Shown: in pieces, positions 7,898-16,157 of the stretch
How positions within the stretch are numbered: position 1 is the stretch's first letter
Layout of the letters: every line of letters begins with the position of its first letter
Origin: Desulfuromusa sp.
GTDB taxonomy: Bacteria; Desulfobacterota; Desulfuromonadia; Desulfuromonadales; Geopsychrobacteraceae
DNA: 51,469 nt
Reading direction: 5' to 3'
Assembly: GCA_021647765.1 (NCBI GenBank)
Contig: JAKIUD010000017.1
Span: 1 to 51,469, forward strand
Program-made: the position numbers and the translations under genes
Notes under the pieces: model-generated
Seen by the model: the letters and a program-made list of their open reading frames with translations, nothing else
What the model was told of the DNA's origin: nothing
Databases searched by the model: none

Positions 7898-7966
7898 GTT
7901 TTTATTCCCTTCTCCCTGGGGGAGAGGGGATGTTTTTTAATCGTTTTCGCAAGAGCATCATGGTTT

Positions 7967-9475
7967 TTATAAGAACAATTGGTAGGCTGGATCGGTCGTT
8001 TCCTCAATATAGCGGTAGCCAAGCTCATCGAGAAACTGTTTTAACGATTGTTCATTCTGGTTCGGTATTTCCAGTCCGATTAATACTCGACCGAATTCTC
8101 CTCCCTGGCTGCGGTAATGAAACAGCGAGATATTCCAATCTTCCCCCATGTCAGCCAGAAACTGGGTCAACGCACCGGGACGTTCAGGAAACCAGAAGCG
8201 GAACAGTCGTTCACGGGTTGCTTCGGCTGAACGACCACCGATCATGTAGCGAAGGTGGGTTTTGGCCAGCTCATTATCGGTCAGATCGATGGTTCGGTAA
8301 CCATCCTGATTGAGACGTGTAGAAAATTCTTCACGCACTTCACCGTTACCGATAGAAACCCCCAAAAATAGCTGAGCCTGGCTGCGATCTGCGAGCCGAT
8401 AATTGAACTCAGTAATATCGATTGTGTCGAGAAGGTGACGACAAAAATGCCGTAAAGCACCCGGTTTTTCAGGAATGGTGACAGCAAAAAGTGACTCACG
8501 ACCTGCTCCGGTTTGAGTCCGTTCTGAAATGTAACGAAGCCGCTCAAAATTCATATTGGCACCAGAGTTAATTGCAACCAGAGTCTGATCTGTGATGCCG
8601 TGGGTTCGGATGTATTGCTTAAGCCCAGCTACTCCCAAAGCTCCGGCAGGCTCAACTATTGATCGGGTTGCCTGGTAAATTGACTTGATCGCGCCACAAA
8701 GCTCATCTGTGTTAACGCGGATAATTTTATCAACATGCTGGCGACATAGATCAAAAGTGAGTTTACCAACTTTTTGCACTGCCACACCATCGGCAAAGAT
8801 TCCCACTGACTTTAAAGTAACCCGTTTGTTGGCTTGCAAGGATTGATACATGGCATCACTATCAACGGGTTCGACCCCGATCACTTTAATTTCTGGTGAC
8901 AGAGCTTTCAGGTAGGTCGCTATCCCAGAAATCAGCCCTCCACCACCAACCGGAACAAAGACAGCATCAAGTTTTCCAGCTGTTTGACGGAGTAATTCGT
9001 CTGCAACCGTTCCTTGACCGGCAATGACCAATTTATCGTCAAAAGGATGGATGTAGGTCATCCCCGTTTTATTGAGTATCTCTTTACAGCGTTCAGCCGC
9101 TTCGGAATAATTATCTCCATACAGGACGATCTCTGCGCCAAAAGCTTTAACTGCCGCAATTTTAATCTGCGGTGTGGTGACGGGCATCACAATGAGAGCT
9201 TTTAAACCGAGTTTTTGCGCTGAGAAAGCAACCCCCTGGGCGTGATTTCCGGCTGATGCGGTAATCACCCCTTGCTCTTTTTCCGTGACAGAAAGGTGGG
9301 CAATCTTGTTGTAGGCACCACGCAATTTAAAAGAAAAAACCGGCTGCAGGTCTTCCCGTTTGAGAAGAATCCGGTTGTTTAATTCGGTTGAGAGGGTCTG
9401 CGCTTCTTCAAGGGGGGTTTCAATGGCTGCTTCATATACCTTGGATGTCAAAACATTTTTGATTGTCTCTTGCAT
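7967..9475 (-). CDS. ilvA: Threonine ammonia-lyase, biosynthetic (two C-terminal ACT-like domains)
   Basis: This 502-residue PLP enzyme converts threonine to 2-oxobutanoate, the first step to isoleucine. The PLP lysine is Lys50 in FSFKLRGAYNK. SAGNHAQGVA and the phosphate-binding VPVGGGGLISG follow in the catalytic domain (residues ~1-320). Two regulatory ACT-like repeats follow (starting near SLFAVTIPEKPGALRHF and RLFRFWFPERPGALTQFL). These bind isoleucine and valine in the E. coli enzyme, and the length matches that biosynthetic type (514). GAAAGGAAA lies about 9-17 bases before the ATG. The gene stands alone between two repeat elements and is convergent with the crotonase gene. Confidence 0.96.
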   Translation of the reverse strand: MQETIKNVLTSKVYEAAIETPLEEAQTLSTELNNRILLKREDLQPVFSFKLRGAYNKIAHLSVTEKEQGVITASAGNHAQGVAFSAQKLGLKALIVMPVTTPQIKIAAVKAFGAEIVLYGDNYSEAAERCKEILNKTGMTYIHPFDDKLVIAGQGTVADELLRQTAGKLDAVFVPVGGGGLISGIATYLKALSPEIKVIGVEPVDSDAMYQSLQANKRVTLKSVGIFADGVAVQKVGKLTFDLCRQHVDKIIRVNTDELCGAIKSIYQATRSIVEPAGALGVAGLKQYIRTHGITDQTLVAINSGANMNFERLRYISERTQTGAGRESLFAVTIPEKPGALRHFCRHLLDTIDITEFNYRLADRSQAQLFLGVSIGNGEVREEFSTRLNQDGYRTIDLTDNELAKTHLRYMIGGRSAEATRERLFRFWFPERPGALTQFLADMGEDWNISLFHYRSQGGEFGRVLIGLEIPNQNEQSLKQFLDELGYRYIEETTDPAYQLFL

Positions 9476-9518
9476 ATTCTGATTTATTTCCTTTCAATGT
9501 GCTGAATAATTTGTTCAA

Positions 9519-9651
9519 TGAGGCTCTTGCAAAACCCTTTAAAGTCCAGTGACCGTCATTTCCGCACAGGCGGAAATCCAGAGATTTCCTTGGTTCATCA
9601 AAAAAACTGGATCCCCGTTTTCACGAGGATGAGACTTTTGCAAGAGGCTCA
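9519..9651. repeat. 133-bp inverted-repeat element (MITE/REP-like)
   Basis: The ends TGAGGCTCTTGCAAAA (9519-9534) and TTTTGCAAGAGGCTCA (9636-9651) are inverted copies with one mismatch. Inside, GTCATTTCCGC-x5-GCGGAAATCCAG and CTGGATCCCCG-x5-CGAGGATGA resemble the widespread GTCATTCCCGC/CTGGATTCCCGC repeat halves of proteobacteria. No coding sequence is seen. It fills the gap between ilvA and the DUF2007 gene. Confidence 0.75.
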
Positions 9652-9699
9652 ATTTTAGCCTCTATGCGAATTTTCCGGATAAATGATATACTGGTTACC

Positions 9700-10023
9700 A
9701 TGAAAAAGCTGCATGTTTTTAATTACCAAGATCGACCGCAGGCTGGTTTGCTCAAAGAGATCCTTGCTCAGGAGGGGATAGAATGTATTCTGCGTAACGA
9801 TCAGCTTTCCTCAGCTCTTGGAGAAATACCTTTTACCGAATGTTATCCTGAACTTTGGGTGGTTGATGACGAGGCCTTTCCCCGTGCCCGGACATTTCTC
9901 AAATCCTGGTTGAAAAGTGACCTGGCAACATCTGATCCCTGGTTGTGTCCGGTTTGTGGTGAACAGATTGAGGGGCAATTTGGTGCCTGTTGGTCCTGTG
10001 GGAAACGACGAGAGTCGATGTAG
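9700..10023 (+). CDS. DUF2007 domain / zinc-ribbon small protein
   Basis: This 107-residue protein begins MKKLHVFNYQDRPQAGLLKEILAQEGIECILRN, the DUF2007 (putative signal-transducing protein) pattern of a beta-alpha-beta domain over residues 1-75. The C terminus has a zinc-ribbon-like pair, CPVCGEQ then CWSCGKR. The function is unknown. An ATG at 9664 would add 12 residues not typical of the family. Neither start has a convincing Shine-Dalgarno, so ATG 9700 was chosen by family pattern. Confidence 0.75.
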   Translation: MKKLHVFNYQDRPQAGLLKEILAQEGIECILRNDQLSSALGEIPFTECYPELWVVDDEAFPRARTFLKSWLKSDLATSDPWLCPVCGEQIEGQFGACWSCGKRRESM

Positions 10024-10115
10024 CTTCGATTTCCTTTCTTGATCCGGATTCGGAAAATTCACTATAAATATGCACGTCAAAAATAATTATTTTATGCCCT
10101 TGGAGCAAACTCATC

Positions 10116-10322
10116 ATGCTGGAAATTATTATCGATACAAATCTGTGTTGTGGAAGTGCTGAATGTATAAAAGTTTGTCCAGAGAATGCGATCCGTCTAG
10201 TCGATGGAAAAGCGGTTCTGGATGCTGCCAAATGTGATTCAGATGGTCTTTGTATCCCGGCATGCCCCAAAGGAGCGATTGACTATGAAGATGATTATGC
10301 CGATGTCGGATGTGGTTTCTAA
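10116..10322 (+). CDS. Small ferredoxin-like protein with two incomplete 4Fe-4S motifs
   Basis: This is a 68-residue protein with two ferredoxin repeats. In register with C-x2-C-x2-C-x3-CP, repeat one has Cys11, Ser14, Cys17 and Cys21-Pro (with an extra Cys12). Repeat two has Cys40, Asp43, Cys46 and Cys50-Pro, and Cys66 lies near the end. The second ligand of each motif is thus replaced, by Ser and Asp. Asp at this position is known in some archaeal ferredoxins, where it allows 3Fe/4Fe interconversion. The protein is probably a soluble low-potential electron carrier, and its partners are unknown. TTGGAG lies about 13 bases before the ATG. dcd follows after 35 bp. Confidence 0.85.
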   Translation: MLEIIIDTNLCCGSAECIKVCPENAIRLVDGKAVLDAAKCDSDGLCIPACPKGAIDYEDDYADVGCGF

Positions 10323-10357
10323 AGCTCAATCAACAATCATTCTGATGGGAATAGCCA

Positions 10358-10885
10358 ATGATCTTATCTGGTAAGGAAATAGCAAGCAGGATTGATGGTG
10401 ATATCATTATCAAGCCTTACAACAGCGATAGACTTAATCCTAACAGTTATAATCTGTCATTGCATGATGAACTGGTTGTATACAGTGATTCTCCACTCGA
10501 CATGAAAAAGGACAATCCCTATCAGCAGATCATGATTCCTGCTGACGGGTTGCTTTTAGAGCCCAACCAGTTGTATCTGGGAAGAACGGTTGAGTACACT
10601 GAAACGAATAATCTGGTGCCAATGCTGGAAGGACGGTCTTCAGTTGGTCGACTTGGATTGTTTATCCATGTGACGGCAGGGTTTGGCGATGTCGGATTCA
10701 AGGGATTCTGGACGTTGGAAATATTTTGTGTCCAACCGATCAGAATCTATGCCGGAGTTGAGATCTGTCAGGTTTATTATCATACCCTGGAAGGAGAGCA
10801 CGAAAACTATTCCAGTGAAAAATATCAGAATAATCAAGGAATTCAGACGAGTCTTTTGTTCAAGGATTATGAATTAAAAAAATAG
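10358..10885 (+). CDS. dcd: dCTP deaminase
   Basis: The 175-residue protein starts MILSGKEIASRI and has NPNSYNLSLHDELVVY, the conserved LEGRSSVGRLGLF motif and the TLEI segment with the catalytic Glu. YQNNQGIQTS near the end is the C-terminal lid. It deaminates dCTP to dUTP for dTMP synthesis, as a trimer. The alternative is a bifunctional deaminase/diphosphatase, which the sequence alone does not settle. It lies between the ferredoxin and a membrane-anchored unknown with 11-35 bp gaps, so co-transcription is likely. Confidence 0.92.
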   Translation: MILSGKEIASRIDGDIIIKPYNSDRLNPNSYNLSLHDELVVYSDSPLDMKKDNPYQQIMIPADGLLLEPNQLYLGRTVEYTETNNLVPMLEGRSSVGRLGLFIHVTAGFGDVGFKGFWTLEIFCVQPIRIYAGVEICQVYYHTLEGEHENYSSEKYQNNQGIQTSLLFKDYELKK

Positions 10886-10896
10886 GGGGGAATATC

Positions 10897-11610
10897 ATGG
10901 CGGATCAAACAAAGAAAAGTGGATTTTCGGGGATACAGGTGCTTGGCATCGTTGTTCTGGTGATGGTATTGACCATTGTCGGAACAATTTTTGCGGCCAG
11001 AACTTGGTTGTTTCCCCGTTCTTTTACCCCGGTGGTGTTAAGCCAGCAGGAAGAGACACAACTGGAGAATAAATTGCGACAATTTGACATGATTAGCAGC
11101 CTGACAGCAGAGTCCCGTCTACAAAATAATCGACAGTCAAGAAATGCTCAGGACAATCCTGATAAGAAATTACCGGATGGCAGTCTCAAACCTGAAGTCT
11201 ATAGTGAAGATGGGGCATCCAGGGAGATTACTCTGAGTGAGCGGGAAATTAATGCCTTACTGGCAAAGAATACCGATTTAGCTGACAAGCTGGCTATTGA
11301 TTTGTCCGATAGTCTGGTTAGTGCGAAGTTGTTGATTCCAGTCGATCCTAATTTTCCTATGTTCGGTGGTAAAACCCTGCGCGTCAAGGCAGGTGTCGAG
11401 CTTGCTTATCGTGAGACCCGACCCATGGTGAAGATCAGGGGCATTAGTATCATGGGGGTTCCTGTCCCTGCGGCATGGATGGGGGGTCTTAAAAATATCG
11501 ACCTGATTGAGCAATTTGGCACTGATGAAGGATTCTGGAAGGCATTTTCCGACGGTGTCGATTCCATTACTGTCCAGGATGGTCGACTTCATATTCAACT
11601 CAAGGAATGA
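10897..11610 (+). CDS. Membrane-anchored protein of unknown function
   Basis: I do not recognise this 237-residue protein by name. It has a short charged N terminus and one membrane helix (residues ~12-34, IQVLGIVVLVMVLTIVGTIFAA). A low-complexity polar linker follows, then a C-terminal domain of about 130 residues with motifs LSEREINALLAKN, DSLVSAKLLIPVDPNFPMFGGK and GVPVPAAWMGGLKNIDL. That domain looks like a beta-rich extracytoplasmic module similar in feel to lipid- or ligand-binding DUF2140-like anchored proteins. This likeness is an impression only. GGGGGGAA precedes ATG 10897. pepN follows after 16 bp. Confidence 0.75.
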   Translation: MADQTKKSGFSGIQVLGIVVLVMVLTIVGTIFAARTWLFPRSFTPVVLSQQEETQLENKLRQFDMISSLTAESRLQNNRQSRNAQDNPDKKLPDGSLKPEVYSEDGASREITLSEREINALLAKNTDLADKLAIDLSDSLVSAKLLIPVDPNFPMFGGKTLRVKAGVELAYRETRPMVKIRGISIMGVPVPAAWMGGLKNIDLIEQFGTDEGFWKAFSDGVDSITVQDGRLHIQLKE

Positions 11611-11626
11611 CAGGATACTTATCACA

Positions 11627-14275
11627 ATGAATGCTAGCCAAAATACTCCCGAAACAATTTACCTGGAAGACTATAAAACCCCTGCGTATCTGGTTGAACA
11701 AGTCGACCTGAGATTTGAGTTAGAGGACTCTGCAACGCGGGTCACTTCAACTCTGCAAATGTCTCTGAATCCTGACCGGAACGGTATACCGGAACCTCTG
11801 ATTTTGGATGGTGAACAATTACAACTGCTTGAGGTTAAATTGGATGGCAAGATGTTGACATCAGCTGATTATCAACAGGATGATGTCAGTTTGCAGATCG
11901 CTACGATGCCGAAAAAATTCACCCTTGAAATTCAAACGCAGATTGATCCACTCAACAATACTGCGCTGGAAGGTCTCTATCTGACCAGCGGCAATTTTTG
12001 CACCCAATGTGAGGCGCAGGGATTCCGTAGAATCACTTATTATCCCGATCGGCCGGATGTGCTGGCGCGTTTCCAGGTGCGAATTGAGGCGGATAAAAAA
12101 TACCCGGTACTGCTCAGTAATGGAAATCTGCTGGAACAGGGGGAGCTACGGAACGGCCGCAATTTTGCGGTTTGGGAAGATCCTTTCTTTAAGCCCAGCT
12201 ATCTGTTTGCCCTGGTGGCGGGTGATCTGGTCTGTCTGGAAGATCATTACACAACCATGTCGGGTCGTGATGTGCTGCTGCAGATTTATGTCGAAGAGCG
12301 TAACAGCAATTATTGTGATCATGCCATGCTCTCGCTGAAAAAATCTATGCAGTGGGAAGAGGAAACCTTTGCGCTGGAATATGACCTTGATCGCTTTATG
12401 ATCGTTGCTGTTGATAATTTTAATATGGGGGCGATGGAAAATAAGGGACTGAATATCTTCAACTCCAAGTATGTGTTGGCACACCCGGAAACGGCGACCG
12501 ATGCGGATTATCTGGGGGTTGAATCGGTGATCGGACATGAATATTTTCACAATTGGACAGGCAATCGGGTGACCTGTCGGGATTGGTTCCAACTCAGCTT
12601 GAAAGAGGGGTTGACGGTTTTTCGTGACCAGCTGTTTTCTTCCGCTATGAATTCGGCAGCGGTTAAGCGGATTGATGATGTGCGGATTCTGCGTCAATTT
12701 CAATTTCCTGAGGATGCCGGGCCGATGGCACATCCGGTTCGACCTGCGTCTTATCTGGAAATCAATAATTTTTATACCACCACGATTTACAACAAGGGTG
12801 CTGAACTTATCCGAATGATGCAGACCCTGCTCGGTAAAGAAAAATTTATTGCTGGAGTGCAACTCTATCTCAATCGACATGATGGTCAGGCGGTTACCTG
12901 TGATGATTTTGTCGCGGCAATGGAAGATGCTGGAAATATTGATCTCACAACCTTCAAACGTTGGTATTCTCAGGCCGGAACTCCACAGGTGAATATTCAG
13001 CAGAATTATGATGCTGCTCAGCAGATTTTGACCCTGGAAATATCTCAAAGTTGTTCAGCAACCCCGGGACAGAATAAAAAACAACCGTTTCATATTCCGC
13101 TGGCGGTCGGCTTGATGAATGCTGTGGGAGAAGATATTCAACTCCAATTGTCAGGGGAGACCCAGCCCGGTGATACAACCCGGGTTCTTGATCTGACTCA
13201 GCAGACACAGAGATTCTCTTTTATTGGTATTGATCAACCGCCGACCCTTTCACCGTTGCGGGGGTTTTCTGCACCGGTTTGTTTGCAATATGATTTTGCT
13301 GATACAGAATTGGCGTTTCGTATGGCTCACGACAGCGATTCCTTTAACCGTTGGGAGGCTGGTCAAACTCTGGCATTGAGTGAGTTGCTGCGGATGTACA
13401 ATGATCATGAACAGGGGAAGTCATTTTCTTTGCAGCCAATTTTTATCGATACCTGGGAAAAGGGATTGACTGACTGTCGGATTGATCAGAGTCTGCTGGC
13501 GCAACTATTGACTCTGCCAAACGAGCAGTATCTGGCTGATCAGTTGGATACCTTTGACCCACAGATTGTCAGGAATGTCCGTGATCATGCCATTTATCAA
13601 CTGGCACAAGAGAACCGAACCCTCCTGCTGCAACGTTATAGAGGCTGTTTCACAGACGAGGGTCACTATTCTCTCGACCCTGCTGCGGTCGGTCGGCGTA
13701 GTTTGGGTAATTTCTGTCTTTCATTGTTGATGCGCTTGGATCTAGTGGAGCTGAACAAGCTGTGCTTGAGGCAGTACCGTACTGCGACAAATATGACCGA
13801 TCGGCTGGCGGCTTTTTCCGTGTTGGTGGATAGCTCTGTGGACGAACGGCAGGAGATCATTGGTGATTTTTATCAACAGTGGAAAAAACATCCGTTGCTG
13901 ATTGATAAATGGTTCAGTATCCGGGCATTATCACATCGCACCGAAACATTTTCTGAGGTGGAAGATTTGTTGCTCCACCCTGATTTCAGCTTGAGTAATC
14001 CGAATCGGGTGCGGGCGTTACTGGGGGCTATGTCACAGAATCTAGCAGTTTTCCATCGTCCCGATGGTGCCGGGTATCAATTGCTGGTAGAACAGATTTT
14101 GCTGCTTGATCAGCGTAACCCTCAGGTTGCTGCTCGGATGGCATCACCGCTGACGCGCTGGCAACGGCTGGAACCGAGACGTCGAGAGTTGTTAAAACAG
14201 GAACTTCTCCGGTTACAACAGGCGGATTTATCCAGAGATCTTTATGAAATTATCAATAAAAGTTTACAGACATAG
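11627..14275 (+). CDS. pepN: Aminopeptidase N (M1 family)
   Basis: This 882-residue cytosolic zinc metallopeptidase removes N-terminal residues from peptides. The exopeptidase motif GAMEN is at 268-272. The zinc motif is H304-E-Y-F-H308 with the third ligand Glu327, exactly the HExxH-x18-E of M1 enzymes. The length matches E. coli PepN (870), with an N-terminal beta domain, the thermolysin-like domain and a long alpha-helical C-terminal domain. ATG 11627 (MNASQNTPETIYLEDY) was chosen because it aligns with the PepN N terminus and has AGGAT upstream. The frame remains open 40 codons further upstream into the previous gene, which is not credible. Confidence 0.96.
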   Translation: MNASQNTPETIYLEDYKTPAYLVEQVDLRFELEDSATRVTSTLQMSLNPDRNGIPEPLILDGEQLQLLEVKLDGKMLTSADYQQDDVSLQIATMPKKFTLEIQTQIDPLNNTALEGLYLTSGNFCTQCEAQGFRRITYYPDRPDVLARFQVRIEADKKYPVLLSNGNLLEQGELRNGRNFAVWEDPFFKPSYLFALVAGDLVCLEDHYTTMSGRDVLLQIYVEERNSNYCDHAMLSLKKSMQWEEETFALEYDLDRFMIVAVDNFNMGAMENKGLNIFNSKYVLAHPETATDADYLGVESVIGHEYFHNWTGNRVTCRDWFQLSLKEGLTVFRDQLFSSAMNSAAVKRIDDVRILRQFQFPEDAGPMAHPVRPASYLEINNFYTTTIYNKGAELIRMMQTLLGKEKFIAGVQLYLNRHDGQAVTCDDFVAAMEDAGNIDLTTFKRWYSQAGTPQVNIQQNYDAAQQILTLEISQSCSATPGQNKKQPFHIPLAVGLMNAVGEDIQLQLSGETQPGDTTRVLDLTQQTQRFSFIGIDQPPTLSPLRGFSAPVCLQYDFADTELAFRMAHDSDSFNRWEAGQTLALSELLRMYNDHEQGKSFSLQPIFIDTWEKGLTDCRIDQSLLAQLLTLPNEQYLADQLDTFDPQIVRNVRDHAIYQLAQENRTLLLQRYRGCFTDEGHYSLDPAAVGRRSLGNFCLSLLMRLDLVELNKLCLRQYRTATNMTDRLAAFSVLVDSSVDERQEIIGDFYQQWKKHPLLIDKWFSIRALSHRTETFSEVEDLLLHPDFSLSNPNRVRALLGAMSQNLAVFHRPDGAGYQLLVEQILLLDQRNPQVAARMASPLTRWQRLEPRRRELLKQELLRLQQADLSRDLYEIINKSLQT

Positions 14276-14373
14276 GGGACAGATCCGAGGTCAGTCCCCG
14301 AACAATCGCGAGACAGAATGTGAATTCAGTCCCCAATCATCAATAAGAGTTTACCGTAAAATTGGAGGAAAAA

Positions 14374-15249
14374 GTGTGTGATTATACCATGATCGGTTGT
14401 GGTGATATCGGTTTCCGAGTTGCTAAAGAGTTGATAAAACAAAAGAAACAGGTGCGGGCAACCATCCATTTTGAGGAGGGGGCTGTTGTCCCGCAGTCTG
14501 TTGGGATCAGGACAATCATTGCCAATTTTGATTATCAGGAAGATGTTCCTGATTTCTCGGTGCATGGGCAGAATATTTTTTATTCTATGGCACCACAAGG
14601 GGGTGGCAGCAGCGATTACCGGATGCTGAACTTTTGCCGGAAACTATCGGTTGAAAACTGCCCCAGTCGCATTGTTTATCTCAGTACCAGCGGTGTTTAT
14701 GGAGATTGTGGTGATGACCTGGTGACTGAAGAGACGCCGGTCAATCCGCAGACCAGTCGGGCTAAACGGCGGGTGAGTGCCGAGAATCAACTGCGTGAAC
14801 AGTCTGAGAAACTTGACTTTGATCTGATTATTCTGCGGGTGACGGGGATTTATGGACCCGGTCGGTTGCCGATCTCACAATTGAAAAAAGGGCATGAAGT
14901 CTTGTCCCCCGAAGAAGCACCCCGCACCAATCGGATCCACAGTGTGGATCTGGTACAGATTTGTCTTGCGGCAATGGAAAAAGGGGAGAATGGTGATATC
15001 TTTAATGTTTGTGATAATGAAGAGAGCAGTATGAGTCACTATTTTATGGCCGTTGCTAAGCTGTATGATTTGCCCCAACCAAAGCAACTGAGCTGGGCAG
15101 AGGCAGAAAAGGTGATGAATCCATTGACTTTCTCGTTTCTGCAGGAGTCCCGGCGGATGTCCAACCGTAAAATGATTGAAAAATTGGGAATTAAACTTCT
15201 CTATCCGACCCTTGAAAAGGGGTTGCCAGCGAGTCGAGCGGTCTTATGA
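14374..15249 (+). CDS. NAD(P)-binding SDR/epimerase-like protein (YeeZ type)
   Basis: The 291-residue Rossmann protein opens MCDYTMIGCGDIGFRVAKEL, a GxGxxG nucleotide site. IVYLSTSGVYGDCG follows, then TPVNPQTSRAKRRVSAENQL and RVTGIYGPGRLP. These features resemble the YeeZ/extended-SDR group, where substrates are unknown. The YxxxK catalytic pair is not evident: the Tyr of SGVYG is present, but the later segment has no clear YxxxK. The start is GTG 14374, set by GGAGG at 14365-14369. The stop overlaps the next gene's ATG (ATGA at 15246-15249), so the pair is translationally coupled. Confidence 0.8.
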   Translation: MCDYTMIGCGDIGFRVAKELIKQKKQVRATIHFEEGAVVPQSVGIRTIIANFDYQEDVPDFSVHGQNIFYSMAPQGGGSSDYRMLNFCRKLSVENCPSRIVYLSTSGVYGDCGDDLVTEETPVNPQTSRAKRRVSAENQLREQSEKLDFDLIILRVTGIYGPGRLPISQLKKGHEVLSPEEAPRTNRIHSVDLVQICLAAMEKGENGDIFNVCDNEESSMSHYFMAVAKLYDLPQPKQLSWAEAEKVMNPLTFSFLQESRRMSNRKMIEKLGIKLLYPTLEKGLPASRAVL

Positions 15250-16022
15250 TCAGTCACGCTGCAGTTCGTCCGGTTGCTGGTTTCTTTCGCGGTTTTAGTT
15301 ACCCGTTGCGCGCAGTTAAGCTTTTTCGTCGCAAACCCGGGTTGTTGAAATATCTGGCTATCCCCTTTTTTATTAATCTGTTTGTCTTTACTGCAACGGT
15401 TTATTTTGGACTTGATCTGTTTCAGGGGATGCTGGAAACCTACGCACCCAGCACCGAAGTATGGTACGGGGTTCTGCTCTATTATCTCGCTTGGATGGTT
15501 GCTTCACTGCTGACTGCCGTTATTGTTTTCTTTTCATTTACCATTATTGGCAACTTGATTGCTTCCCCATTTAATGAACTTCTTTCTGAACGAACTGAAG
15601 CGTTAATGACGGGATCACTGGCTGATAAACCCTTCAGCTTACGGCGTTTTTGGAGAGAGTCAGGGTACGCGGTTATTGTTGAAATTAAGAAGCTGGTGGT
15701 CTTTGTTGTTTGTATGGTGCTGCTGTTTGGAATTAATTTTATTCCCGGGATTGGCTCGTTGATCTACGCTGTTCTGGCTCCAGCTTTTACCCTTTTTTTC
15801 CTTACAGTTGAGTATATGGCCTTTGTTTTAATGCGTAAACAGCTGAGTTTTTCTGAACAACGGCGCTATATTTTTAAACATCCGATCCTGATGTTCGGTT
15901 ATGCATGTGGGGTTTTCTGTATGCTGGCGATCCCTTTTGTTCAATTTTTTTGTATTCCACTGGCAGTAGTTGGTGCCACTTTGTTGTGGTGCGATTTTCC
16001 TCGGGTTACGGCAACAAATTGA
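15246..16022 (+). CDS. EI24/CysZ-like integral membrane protein
   Basis: This 258-residue protein has about four to five strongly hydrophobic stretches (near residues 33-55, 76-110, 150-190 and 215-250). Motifs GFFRGFSYPLRAVKLFRRKPGLLKYLAIP and SPFNELLSERTEALMTG are typical of the EI24 domain family that includes the sulfate-uptake protein CysZ. Sulfate transport here is only a possibility, since no cys genes are nearby. It overlaps the SDR gene by four bases. 135 bp without features separate it from fbp. Confidence 0.85.
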   Translation: MISHAAVRPVAGFFRGFSYPLRAVKLFRRKPGLLKYLAIPFFINLFVFTATVYFGLDLFQGMLETYAPSTEVWYGVLLYYLAWMVASLLTAVIVFFSFTIIGNLIASPFNELLSERTEALMTGSLADKPFSLRRFWRESGYAVIVEIKKLVVFVVCMVLLFGINFIPGIGSLIYAVLAPAFTLFFLTVEYMAFVLMRKQLSFSEQRRYIFKHPILMFGYACGVFCMLAIPFVQFFCIPLAVVGATLLWCDFPRVTATN

Positions 16023-16157
16023 GTCAAAAACAGTGGAAATCCAATGAATGTGAGATTAATATAAGTTCATGGTTGCTGCCCGATTTAAATTGAGCTAAAC
16101 TGCTTACCTATTTTGATGATGTCAAACTTTTACTGAATCCAGGGAGGTTTCAGTCCA

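Noticed and set aside
12146..13048. 300-codon open frame opposite pepN
   Set aside because: It lies wholly inside a conserved M1 peptidase and reads as low-complexity His/Ile/Arg-rich sequence with no recognisable motif.
14276..14340. Fourth copy of the dispersed inverted-repeat element
   Set aside because: Only short GGGGACAG and CAGTCCCC words are shared; the ends and middle are absent, so it was not called as a copy.
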